Below, piece after piece: positions 10,883 through 21,804 of a stretch of 64,000 nt of DNA. Where the stretch lies: assembly GCA_025266875.1 (NCBI GenBank), contig JALLLT010000004.1:1178001-1242000 (forward strand), in the 5' to 3' direction. The notes beneath the pieces are model-generated. The model was not told the DNA's origin, did not search any database, and was given only the letters and a program-made list of their open reading frames with translations. Position numbers and translations under genes: made by a program. Numbering within the stretch: the stretch's first letter is position 1; each line of letters starts with the position of its first letter. Source of the DNA: Fennellomyces sp. T-0311 (taxonomy: Eukaryota; Mucoromycota; Mucoromycetes; Mucorales; Lichtheimiaceae).

Positions 10883-11957
10883 ATGCTAAAGTTTAAAAAA
10901 GAAGTATGTTACGTACTGCGTGACAACTTCATCTTTTTTCTCTTTTTTTCCACAGCTTGTTGGCAGCATGCTTCATGCCATTAGCAGCTTTTTGGGAATT
11001 TCCCACATCAGCAAGACATTTAAGAACTCCTGGAAACAAGTCAGGGGCCTGCGAGAAATTAAGAAAGAGTACAAGAACTCGTTGCTTGGAAGCGGTACGG
11101 TCCACGGAACCAACGATAGTGACATTACCACTCGAGTAGAAGCATATGCCAATGTGCCATTCACAACAAGGAACTCTGACCCGGAGACTGCGAGGAGACA
11201 ATGGATTCTGCATCATTACGCCACCCTGGTGCTTGCGCTTAAACGACAAGAAGAAAAAGTCATGGCCATAGCGGATGATCGGATGCGGACTATTGCTTCA
11301 ACACCGATCGTGCTATGCGCAGTTGGTTTTATACCTTCATGCATTGCATCACTGGGGAATCTGTTTGACGACGATTCAGTATCCACCGATTACGAGTATG
11401 ATCAATTCGTTGTGGGTATACTTCTCATTGCATTGGGTATTTGGTGCTCGATCAGTATTTTGCAGACGATTCTCTTTTATCGCATAATTCCATCATTTCT
11501 CCATCGCAAGGTCCTCGGAAAACTCGTCAAGCGACATAAAAAATCTAAATCGGTAGATATATACCAAAGGAATATGCTGGAGCAATTCAAGGTCAAGGAA
11601 GAGATCGATGCTGGAACAGTCGATAGCTGCTGGCGTCAGGCCGAGGATAGAAAGCTTCACGAGGCAGTGCTTGGGTCTACCCGATGGGTGGTGTTAATCC
11701 AATTGATTTATCCACTTCATGATCTAATCAACTGGTTGACTTATCCTGTCATGTTGTTACTCCAAATTCTGATATTGGCGTTTCTTTGGTGGTTACCCAA
11801 AAATTCAGATTATGACACTTCCATGCGAGGCCAGAATATGTTTTCGGTATGGATTTTTGTTCTCAACTTCATTCTGTCGCTGTCTAGTACTGCGCCTAGT
11901 TCAGGATACGATCAAGACGACCACACGGATGATAGAGATCGTGACTTACATTCTTGA
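10883..11957 (+). CDS. Multi-pass membrane protein, diverged paralog 3 of 3
   Basis: 340 aa. A 21-nt first exon (10883-10903, MLKFKKE) is joined by a 52-nt intron with GTATGT donor and a strong T-rich acceptor to 10956-11957. It shares the architecture of the two upstream paralogs but little identity outside a few blocks (GFIPSCIASL against GFIPAAISSL; FYRIIPSFLHRKVL against WYRIVPSVVHNIIL; a C-terminal SVWIFVLNFILSLSS). It is basic and hydrophilic at the N-terminus, has about four hydrophobic segments, and ends in an acidic, aspartate-rich tail. Function unknown. The intron and lower similarity suggest an older duplication than that between copies 1 and 2. Confidence 0.7.
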
Positions 11958-13272
11958 ACAAAAAAAACTTCCTTTTCATGTTTGTTTTCTCAGTTGAGGC
12001 TTGTTTTGTATATCTATTTTTACATAACATCAACATTATTACTTGTTCATCAAAATAAACATCACTATTTTCTACTTGCGAAGTGCGTATATGGTAATTC
12101 ACTTGACCAGATCTTCAATAATGGATGTGAATAATAATGCCAATTCAGCTTACTGAACGTCAAATGAGGCCAAATCATTCGATCAGAGGGCTGTGTAGAT
12201 GCTTCTATTAATATGAACAATGAGTTCTTGGACCTTGCTCGTCCAGGAGGGGTGTGCTCTTCATACGCCTTTGGTTACTCTTCCTTTACTTGTCGGATGA
12301 TTACAGTATACCCGAGAGAAAGACCTCACTTCACACTTGTCATCGTCCTGCGTAACATGCGGTGTCAAGGTGCGTTTCAGGATATGTCTCTGCCTCACAA
12401 TTACATTACCACTCGGTTCATCGCGGAGATTTTGTTGCTTTAGCGAGTTTCCAGAAGATAAAGCATCTAATATTAGTTTCGTCACCACACATATTGATCC
12501 CAAGACATATTTCTCCTAGAAATGGGTGACCACAAGTTCCAAAGTCCAGTACAAGTTGACTTATATCTTTGATATTATAAGTATAGTGATAGCTCACAAG
12601 AAAGGAATTCACACAATGCGTCTCCTTTCTCTGCCTGCAGGCGGACAAGGAAAATAATATGCATAGCTTTGGATTCGTCATGATAAGTGGAAATGATCAC
12701 AGCTATACGATACAAGGTAGGCGGGGCTACTTAACAATATTAAAGCACTAAGACTCGAGTTGTCGTAATATACGTTCAGAACTGATTATTGCATTTGCTG
12801 TGTCTGTACACAAAGCAAATCTTTAGCCTTTTGCCTTGTAAATCGTTACTCTTGTCTAGGTATCGTTATAATAACCTATTGCTATAAAACATTTCTCGTT
12901 CTCCTGGATATTTAGGATGCACTTGACAAATTAAACTGAAATTATGGCTTTGATACAATAGCGTTATTCCTTCATGATGGAAGAAGAGCTGTTCACGTTT
13001 TGCCGTGTTCTATGTTACACAAGAGCGAGTCACTTCGCCACGTAAAAAGCGGCATGCAGGAAGTCGGATCTTCATTTCCATTCCACCCGCTTCGTAAGAA
13101 CCACCAGAGGTAGGCTTCTGAAGATACATGTACCCACGTGACAATATCTTAAGGGCACATAGATGTACTTTACGTATGACAGACTTCAGTACCATGTTAA
13201 TATACATGCGCGTCTCAAACAAGGCATAAAGCTATTTCGTGACACATACGAAGGTAGTGTTGACAGCTTTCT
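11958..13272. other. Gene-poor intergenic region
   Basis: About 1.3 kb with only short frames lacking recognisable domains. It includes the promoter of the HET-domain gene. Confidence 0.45.
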
Positions 13273-14886
13273 ATGATGCATAATTATCTGACGCAGATGC
13301 TAGTACCAACGTTTAAGCCACGCTATCTTGTTCGTGTCGCTGACATGGAATTAGTCCATGGTAGCGATGTGAACGAACATTACTGCTGCCTGTCTTACTG
13401 CTTGAGTCAATCGGGTGAAATTACCGATCTCGGCAAGGGAAAATACGAACGAGTGGACAGATTCCGACATCGATACTTTGATTATGAAATAGATCCAGAA
13501 ACCAACAAGTTCGATCCAAAGACCCGTACCGTACAGTATTGCGACTTTGAGACGCTCATTCAAGAGATATGCTGCGATCATGAGATCAAGTACATTTGGT
13601 ACGATCAAATGTGCGTGCTCGATGAAAACGAAACCGTAAAAATGAGGGAGATAAAGATGATGGACCGTATTTTCCAAAACGCGCTGTTCACAATAGCCCT
13701 CCTTCCTGAACTGAGGAAGCGCACCCTGCTGAGGGGGAGATGGAGGGATGATAATATTTACGAGAGCCAATTTCGTCAGTTTCAAGTCTTCGAATACTGC
13801 AAACGCGTATGGACAGTTGTAGAGGCATACCATTCCCATAACATTCTTTTTGTTGGGCGTGATGTACATTTCTACTCAAAACATCTGTACCAGGATTGCG
13901 TCTGCCGCGATACCGCACTCAATCTGTTTCTTCGCAACTTTGGCTTTGAAGGCAACTCAGGCCAAAAGATTCGGTGGACAGCACGTCAAGCTCTAGGGTA
14001 TCTGGCAAACTGCGAATGTCGCAACCCATACGATAGGGTCTATGCACTCGCGACAATATTCCCAGAGTTAAGAAGAATGATCAAGTACAACTACAAGCAG
14101 AATCTGGAGGAACTGGAGACGAGATTTTACCGCTACCTGGCACGGCAAGATCCGACGATCTTGTTTTTCGGTAATTTCGATATGGACATTAGCGACTCAA
14201 TATGCGCCTTTCGAAGAGCACATGCGCTCAGAGCACCATCCTGGGCTGGCGTAAACGGTGCCCACTTGGTTGGATTCGATATTCGATGCTTGAAGCTGCG
14301 AGGTTTCAACTACGAAATACACGGAGACACCATGCATATCAACTCGACTTTTGTATCGATCATGTTCGCGAAGTCGACAAAACTCACAACCGTTAACGGC
14401 TACCCGCTTCGCTACATCAAGCATGGCGACAGGCAAAAGACCATCACTCCTGCGACGCAATCGACCCTGTCATTCGTACCCATGCCGACTAAAGCGCCCA
14501 TAAAGTACAGCGACGGGCTAGTCCAAAAGCTCGGAGCAATGCCAACACACTTACTTCCGGTAGAGTTGACCTCGAGAACCTACCACAACACCTTGAGAAA
14601 TGCAGTCTACTTTTGTGCCGCTTTAGCGGTAACTGAAGAGTGCACTGAAAGTCTCATCCTTACGGGATTGCTCTTTGACGCCGCTAATATCGCTATTAGT
14701 ATAGAAAAAGACGCTGGTGCGGGTGTTGGCCGCAAGGACGGCAAGTTTCTACCTCACGAGTTAGATCATGCGTATCCTGTTTTCGGGAGAAACGGTGACC
14801 ACTACAAAGCAGTGGGCCTTGCCTTCTTTTACCCCACTGTCCAATTGAACAAACTGGAATACATAAGAACTATTCGTATTAAATAA
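13273..14886 (+). CDS. HET-domain (heterokaryon incompatibility-like) protein
   Basis: Single-exon gene of 537 aa. The N-terminal half has the ordered marks of the HET domain. These are a CCLSYCLSQSG block (family form ALSYxWG), IKYIWYDQMCVLDENE (family form LWIDxLCIxQ), a helix with MMDRIFQNALFTIALLPE, RVWTVVEAY, and NPYDRVYALATIFPE. In ascomycetes, HET proteins trigger cell death after fusion of genetically different hyphae; the HET fold is distantly TIR-like. In a mucoromycete that role is not established, so only the domain is called. The C-terminal half is basic and unassigned. It has no signal peptide or membrane segment. A methionine pair (13273 and 13276) leaves the start ambiguous by one codon. 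Confidence 0.72.
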   Translation: MMHNYLTQMLVPTFKPRYLVRVADMELVHGSDVNEHYCCLSYCLSQSGEITDLGKGKYERVDRFRHRYFDYEIDPETNKFDPKTRTVQYCDFETLIQEICCDHEIKYIWYDQMCVLDENETVKMREIKMMDRIFQNALFTIALLPELRKRTLLRGRWRDDNIYESQFRQFQVFEYCKRVWTVVEAYHSHNILFVGRDVHFYSKHLYQDCVCRDTALNLFLRNFGFEGNSGQKIRWTARQALGYLANCECRNPYDRVYALATIFPELRRMIKYNYKQNLEELETRFYRYLARQDPTILFFGNFDMDISDSICAFRRAHALRAPSWAGVNGAHLVGFDIRCLKLRGFNYEIHGDTMHINSTFVSIMFAKSTKLTTVNGYPLRYIKHGDRQKTITPATQSTLSFVPMPTKAPIKYSDGLVQKLGAMPTHLLPVELTSRTYHNTLRNAVYFCAALAVTEECTESLILTGLLFDAANIAISIEKDAGAGVGRKDGKFLPHELDHAYPVFGRNGDHYKAVGLAFFYPTVQLNKLEYIRTIRIK

Positions 14887-15033
14887 ACCTTGTGTATATG
14901 GTTCCAAGTTTATATGATTGGTCAGAGAAACCGTGAGAACATGTAAGGGATGTATGAACAACGTATGCAAAATGTGGTGGAAGTATGGGAGAGAAGAAGG
15001 GAATGTGAAGACAAATGTATACTCAAGAAATAT

Positions 15034-17112
15034 TTAGCAGACAGGTACATTGACAGCAAGACCACCCTGACTAGTTTCCTTGTACTTGGACATCATGTCT
15101 AAACCGGTTTGACGCATGGTTTCGATGACTTGGTCCAAAGAAACTCTATGTTCGCCTTCACCGTTCAATGCCAGCTGGGCGGCTGCGATCGCCTTCACTG
15201 CAGCCAATGCGTTGCGTTCGATGCAAGGCACTTGCACCAAACCAGCTACTGGGTCACAAGTCAAACCAAGGTTGTGTTCCTGCATAACATCAAGCAAGTC
15301 AAAAAAAAGTATAAATAGCATGTGTTTACTAATGACTTACCATGCCAATTTCTGCGGCGTTTTCAACTTGTTCGACAGAACCACCCATGACAGCTGTGAA
15401 GCCGGCTGCTGCCATAGAGCATGCAACACCTACTTCACCTTGACAGCCCACTTCGGCAGCTATAACAACAATTAGGACCATGATGTTTGTTGTCGTCATA
15501 CTAATGTAATTTACCTGAAATACTGGCACCACGCTTGTAAAGCATACCAATAGCAGAAGTGGTCAGCAAGAACTCCATGACATCACGTTCGGGATTTTCT
15601 GAGATAAACTCGATATAGTATTTAAGTACGGATGGGATGGTGCCTGCCGCGCCGTTGGTAGGCGCCGTGACAACACGACCGCCGCATGCATTCTCTTCAT
15701 TCACAGCGATGGCATATACGGAAAGATAATCCAATGCTACGTTTACGCGAAAAATGGTTAGCAATTTTCGATATAACCTTCCTTCTCATTCGCTTACCTG
15801 GTAAGAAGAATCGCTTGCGCTGGCGCTTGGGCAAGATTTCGAGTGAATGTTTGGCTGTGCCATTTGTGGTCTTTTCTGGAACAGATGATGGAGTCTCGGC
15901 GGGAACACTGTTGGGCTCGGCAGCGATTTGGGATTTGTTGTACTCTCCTAGGCTTGGTATGCTGGGATAAAGACCTTTGAGGAGCTTCTGGTAAAGAGCG
16001 GGTGCGCGTCGGCGAACCTTGAGTGAGCCAGGCAACCGTGCTGTTTCCGGATTGGGATTAATATTGCCATTTATCACCATGCACTCGTCTTTTTTTTTTT
16101 ACCTTCAGTGGAAGCCATGACTCCGTTTCGAATACTCTCGTCCATCGTATCCCAAATTCTAAGCAATTTGCTACGGATCTCTTGAGGGGTATGCCATCGA
16201 AGTTCGTTCTCATAGACAACTTGGGCAATGGTCATGTTTTCTCTCTTGCAGACCTTGAGCAATTCCTCTGCATTGGAGAAGGGTAAACTAACGACAGCAA
16301 TATCTTGCTGACGACGTTCATCGGCGACAATTTCCTTCTTTTCCTTGGATTCTTCCTTGTAGTATACGTTTTCACCGTGATCCAACTGGGTATCGTCATT
16401 CACAACGAAGCCACCGCCAATGCTAAAGTATTCATTGGTGGCCACCATGTTGGCATTCTCGTCAAAAGCGCAGAATCGGAGACCGTTTGGATGCTGTGGC
16501 AGTGTCTTGAAGAAATTGAAGATCATGTGCTTGTCGTAATCGAAATGGATGCGGTGAGTACCGTCCAAGCAGATGGATTTGTTTGTTTTGATGTCATCAA
16601 TGCGTGATAGGATCGTCGATGTTTCCACCTCGTCAGGTGTTTCGCCTTCAATGCCCATCAAAATAGCATTGGGCGTACCGTGACCATCGCCTGTCAATGC
16701 CAAGGAACCGAACAGGTCTAAAAGGGTACTTTAGCACGCACTCCTTACTTTTCAACGAAATGGCAAACTAAAACATACCCACTCGCAGGGTCCGTACACG
16801 ATCCAAAACTTTATGTTCCTTGAGGTCATTGATAAAGATTTTCGCAGCTCGCATCGGTCCAACGGTATGAGATGAAGAAGGGCCGACACCAATGGAGAAC
16901 AGATCAAAGGTCGATACAACAGCATGATGGTCCTGCTCGGCCCGGTCAGACACCAACGGGTTCTCTTGTGCAGCTTCTTGAGCTGATGAATAGAGACGAA
17001 CGGCCGGGCGTGCATGTAAAATAAACCGCCGATTGGGACGAGCCATTATCGGTCTGGCTGGACGACGGGCCATTGGCACGATTGCAGGTAGTCTGGACCT
17101 GAATGCAAGCAT
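15034..17112 (-). CDS. L-serine dehydratase, iron-sulfur (bacterial SdaA) type, mitochondrial
   Basis: Deaminates L-serine to pyruvate and ammonia using a [4Fe-4S] cluster rather than PLP. Exons 17112-16779, 16717-16103, 16040-15798, 15736-15515, 15459-15341, 15279-15034 give 592 aa and all phases agree. The first 45 residues are arginine- and alanine-rich with almost no acids, typical of a mitochondrial presequence. The beta domain carries [19 protein letters not shown] and [15 protein letters not shown]. The alpha domain carries [34 protein letters not shown] and [20 protein letters not shown], whose cysteines are the cluster ligands and base-side residues of the family. Beta and alpha are fused, as in the Gram-negative enzymes. 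A serine/proline-rich insertion (about 15980-15830) separates the domains and is longer than in bacteria. Fungal PLP serine dehydratases are unrelated, so ancient acquisition from bacteria or mitochondria is likely. Confidence 0.9.
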
Positions 17113-18401
17113 GTTTCTGAACAACAAATGAAGGAGAAAAAAAGAGGAAGAGAGGGAAAAAAAGAAAGGAAGACGGCGGCCCTACACGGTGGCAAAATCC
17201 TTTATCATTTTTTTTTCGTTGAAACGACGGAGTGCTTCTAGCCCCAAATTCGCATTTTTTCACACGCCGTATCCAATCAAATACCCGCACTTTTCTCTAT
17301 CGGTTTTCCAGGAGTCTCCCGTTTGCCGCGTTTTGCGATTAATTTATTCGGCCTTCTTAAAATAAAATGGGCTGGTTGGAGATAGCAAAGAAGGAGGAAC
17401 GTGTAAGTGTTGCGATAATGCCATGTGTTGTGATGTTAGGTCTGTGTTTCGACTGTGTTCAGCCAAAAGGAACCTGACCGCTTACTTTTCGTTTATCAAT
17501 GACAACTTTTGGCAGCCGCTTCTTTTTTGACAGATCAATACCGCTCGCTGCCTCTTCATTGTCTCGTCTTGCTCATCATTTGCACTATTTTTTCCGCGCT
17601 CTTCTCCCTTTATTTTTGCCGTTTTCGCGCCCATTTCCAAACTTGTTCATCCCGTACATCACGTACGCCATCCCATAAACTGATTCCACCGTGTCAAATC
17701 GCTGAAAAAAATTTTTTTTGGAGGGGAGCCCAGTGCATCCACCTTTTACCGGTCCAGTTCCCATGACAACCATACTTTTTGTTGTTGCTTGGTGACAGTA
17801 TAGCTGTAAGAATCATGTGGATAGGCGTGCTTTCAAGAGCTTCAATGTTGGTAACCACATGGAAAAGAAGCGACTATTCCAAAGTTGGATCTGGCTTATG
17901 CCGAATTTTTTTTTTTGACCCGGTGGAAAAGCACGGTGAAATGCTGGGTTCCCCAGCTTCTCTTGAATCTCGGTTGAACTCGAAAGTTTAATCTATGCGG
18001 GGTATATTTCCCACTACTGCACAATGAGCATTATTTTTTCCATGAATTTGGTCGATCGCAGGTTTCAGAGAATGGAATCCAGCATGATCAATATGGTAAC
18101 ACAAGATAGAGAATCCCATTGAAATATGTTCATTTTCAAAGCCGTCTCAGGAGCTATAAACGATCATCCGTTCATACGGAATTCAAACCGGGACACGTGG
18201 GTTGAATTGACTTGAAATCCCATTTTTGTACTGCAAATGGACACAGAAGCATGACCACTCATTTTTCGCTTCTATTTAAATCAATCATCTGATATATCCT
18301 TTGGCCCCCTTGCGGATAGTACCAGACTCTTCCCAGAAATAGTACATACGTATAGCAAAAGTATTACAAGAATATATTGGAACATTTTGGATTTAATAAT
18401 G
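17113..18401. other. Gene-poor region upstream of the serine dehydratase
   Basis: No supported gene. A possible tiny first exon at 17368-17403 (MGWLEIAKKEER followed by GTAAGT) could not be joined to any long open frame. The remainder has AT-rich runs and short frames only. Confidence 0.4.
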
Positions 18402-19569
18402 TTACGACGAAGCTCCTCCGGGAAGTTGTGTGACCTACAGAGGTGAAAAAAAAATCAGTAAAAAAACCAGTTAGCAAACTGCTTTTAATTACACTTACTG
18501 AGACTGGACAATCGAAATTGATAGTGTGGCGGATTGTTGGGAGTGGAATCTTGATTCCAATTACACTTACAACAGCAGTGATATCTGCAAGCAGGCTCAA
18601 GTCCTGACTAGCAGCACATTTGCTACGAATATCATGCAGCATGGCAAAACCCGGATCTGCTGAATTATTATAATGGATATGAACCGGGAACGTGAAGTTG
18701 GTCAACCCATATCGATTAATGTATATGTCTCTCACTTCGCCATTGGCAATTGCTACATTGGGTGATGTCGGGTAGTACGCCTATTTATCTGTAGAATCAG
18801 AACCTTTCTACATGTATATATATATATAAAGGCTGATTCTTCACTTACCACTACACCGATTGAAGGTAACGACAGTGTCTCGATATTTGGATTGTTGATA
18901 CCAATCTTCAATCCAAGATTAACGGTAAATGCCATGTCTTCATCCAAATCCTCGACTGAACGTTGGAACCGTGGCAAGCCGTTTGGATCATCCGTTACAC
19001 CATTCATATCCAGTGTTGGTGTCTTGAACGTGCCTGCAAGAGCACCTGCGGCGATGGCAAGGATTACAACTATCAGCAAGATAAAGCAACATATACACCG
19101 TAGCCACATTGGAAAACAACAACAGCATGGGCAACAGATAAAATGAACACAACTTCGCTTTTTCTTTTCAGGCACCTTTTCTACAAGAGCCACGTAGTTA
19201 GTAGGTGCTACTATTTCTTTTCGCTGAATCTATACCTTCAAAATCTACAGTAGGATATGGCTCAATTGGAGGAGGTGGGGAGCTTGTATGATGGTTGCTA
19301 TCGTCAGCGTAATAGTATTGACTATCTGCACCATTCTGCTGTTTCTTTGGATCATAATACCCTGATTCCTCGACATAGCGCGGCTGATACGGATCAGCAT
19401 ACTCGTGCTTTTGGGAATAAAGGTCTGGGGTAGGTGTTGATGGCGGGTATGCAGATCCATTGTAAGAAAAGTCTTCATGTGTATGTGGAGGTTGGAATGA
19501 TAGCTGCGCTTGCGGTACTTCGGTGTCTGGGGTATGTGGTGGTTGATAGTAAGGTGAATTAGCACTCAT
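18402..19569 (-). CDS. LEA2-domain single-pass membrane protein
   Basis: 326 aa from exons 19569-19236, 19180-18849, 18780-18499, 18434-18402. Intron 1 has a perfect TACTAAC branch site. The N-terminal 110 residues form a cytosolic tail rich in proline, tyrosine and histidine. A cysteine cluster (CVHFICCPCCCCFPMW) follows, which could be palmitoylated, then a single membrane span (CFILLIVVILAIAAGALAG). The rest is an LEA2 (late embryogenesis abundant type 2, as in plant NDR1/HIN1) beta-sandwich: NLGLKIGINNPNIETLS, FTFPVHIHYN and VSVIGIKIPLPTI. Plant and fungal members of this architecture sit in plasma or vacuolar membranes; the exact role here is unknown. The last exon is only 33 nt and rests on the frame-consistent join. 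Confidence 0.7.
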
Positions 19570-20005
19570 GTTTCAGCGAAAGAAAAGAGCTCATCTTTTT
19601 TTCTCCTTTGCGTAAAACACGTCTATTTAAATAGAATGCAAAGTGTATCTGTACGTAAAAGGACAAGTGTAAATGCGAGGAATTGAAGACAGAAATCCTC
19701 GGCTTCCTCCTTATACCCCCTTTTTTGCTTTTCAAAACATACAAGGCATCGTCTAGATGCTTAATCGGCTTTGAAGCACATAGGCTTAGCAAATAGGGCG
19801 TTTTTTCACGCATGCATGCGAAAGACGGTTCTATCTTGCAGCATCAACAATCGCAGTGAGAATATATAGCGTAATTTGATATTTTTTTATCGTGCAAAAA
19901 AAGACTTAGGGGGTAGAAAGAGAAGCTTGATCTAAATTAAACAGGTCGATCGTTCATCATGGAAAAAAAAAGAAATGACGCAGCAATGTGTGTGTTTTGT
20001 AAAGT
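19570..20005. other. Intergenic region
   Basis: Promoter of the LEA2-domain gene and 3' end of the CLYBL-like gene. No additional gene seen. Confidence 0.5.
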
Positions 20006-21667
20006 CTACTTTTTGCTTTTTTCGGATGCTTCCTTCTTGTCATCACCACCAGCCGGAGCTTGTTCAATTTCCGGCATCGCCATTCCACCCGCCTTTGCTT
20101 TACTGACAACCTTTTCCGCCCACTTGACGACGGGCATGTCAATCCTACCGGTTTCCATGTCAGCTCAACGTATTTCGTTCGTTCATGTTCCTTACATTTT
20201 TCCATCGAGATTAAAGGCACCTACTCCTTTTTCGGCATAATGCTCAAATCCTTGCAGGATTCGCACAGCTCGCTTCAGATCTACATGCATACGCGTCAAT
20301 ATTTTCCACAACAAAGCACACATATACTTGGCTTACCAGCTGGGTCGGGTAAGAACATTTCCTGAATCACATCAATTTGAGCAGGGTGGATCGCCTGTTT
20401 GCCGGTAAAGCCAAACTCTCGACCTTCCTTGCATTCGTCTCGGAGTACATCTGGGTTTTGGAAATCCACACACACCTATTTATGTGTTAGCGAAAGATGG
20501 ACTGGCCATATTGGATGCCCCGATACTTGCCAAATCCAGTGACTGTAAGCCATACGCCGCTGCAGCATTGACTATCATCTGTCGTGCAAATAGCATTTCC
20601 TTACGCGTACCCGTTCGAATCAGTCCTACGATCCCTACCATCAGCAAAGTCCTTCTCCTTTCAATTTCTTTGCTTACCGAGATCAGCGCAATAATCTTCA
20701 GCAGCAAACTATATCAATATGTGCGTCAACTTCCTTGACTTTTCGAAGATTGAACTGCTTACGAGTAGAGCATCCAATCGTGGATCAGCAGTTGCGATCT
20801 CCTTGATGTTCATGATAGCCAAGGCACTCTCTATTGAGGCGATTAACTTGATGCGTTCGCGCCTATCCAAGCCATCAGTATACACATGATCCATCATAAA
20901 GCCGTGAAAACTCACTGCGACTCAACTGCCACTGCGTCAATCATCTGGCTGACAAAATGGATATCCTTGGCACTTTGCACTTTGGGAATTACAATGGCTT
21001 GGAGTCTTTTCGAGTGAAGCTAATCCAACTATCAGTACTGCTACCGGACATCACCCCATACTATCACCTACAATAACATTCAAATCGTCCAATTCCAGGC
21101 CTATCCCAATACCGTCAACGTTTGTCCAATCATGACATGCGTGCTAATCCATACCTGAACCTACTGCATTGATACGGACAGCCTTCTCTGCCTTACCGTG
21201 CTCGGATGCCTAATTCACTGCGTTAAACACATCAAGACCATCGCACGAATTCCCCGGGTCTACCTCAAGCGCATCAATGACCATATGCCGAGCCGTTCCT
21301 TTCTTATTAAGCGACACACTATCCTCAAGGTCATACACGACACAATCTGCGCCCACGGATATCGACTTGTGGATCTTGCGTTCATCACTGCCAGGTACTT
21401 GTTGTCCAATAAGCAACTCGCGCGTCTTCCAACGTTCCTTTTTCATACATACCGTAAAACAACGAGCGTCGTGACCTCGAGGAGGCCGAGGGTTCCGCTA
21501 CAGTACTAATGGTTCGCCATGCCGCAAGAATGGGCATTGGCTTCATTCCGCGCGTTGCTTTATCCAGGCGCATAAGTGTTGAGAGCGATGGACAAGAATG
21601 ACGCGGCAAACTTACATGCATACAGCGCGGGCTGCGAGACACGAATGGCGGTTGTAAAGAATCGCAT
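20006..21667 (-). CDS. Citrate lyase beta-like protein (CLYBL/HpcH-HpaI aldolase family), mitochondrial
   Basis: Member of the HpcH/HpaI aldolase/citrate lyase beta fold. Mitochondrial CLYBL acts as a (S)-citramalyl-CoA lyase and malate synthase-like enzyme in C5 metabolism. The gene is very intron-rich (about eight small exons). It starts at 21667 with a short presequence (MRFFTTAIRVSQPALYA), and the second exon continues with VPGSDERKIHKSISVGADCV, VYDLEDSVS (acidic metal-binding motif) and ARHMVIDALE. Further blocks are EKAVRINAVGSG, LELDDLNVIL, LQAIVIPKVQSAKD, IKLIASIESALAIMNI (active-site Glu region), RQMIVNAAAAYGLQSLD, and FGFTGKQAIHPAQIDVIQ. The C-terminus is lysine-rich. These blocks occur in the right order with plausible splice sites, so the gene looks intact. 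Exact exon edges are not all certain. Confidence 0.85.
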
Positions 21668-21804
21668 AAGAAACAACAAGGTTTCGCTGATAGAGCGTAA
21701 AACTTTCCAGCTTAAAAGAAAAAGAAAATTACTCACGCCTTGACGAGTGGACTAATGACTATTGCGGAACAGCTTTTAACCGCATAAGGCTTTTATTACA
21801 CTCT

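Noticed and set aside
17368..17530. Possible small exon MGWLEIAKKEER with GTAAGT donor
   Set aside because: All tested acceptors lead quickly to stops; no long downstream frame found.
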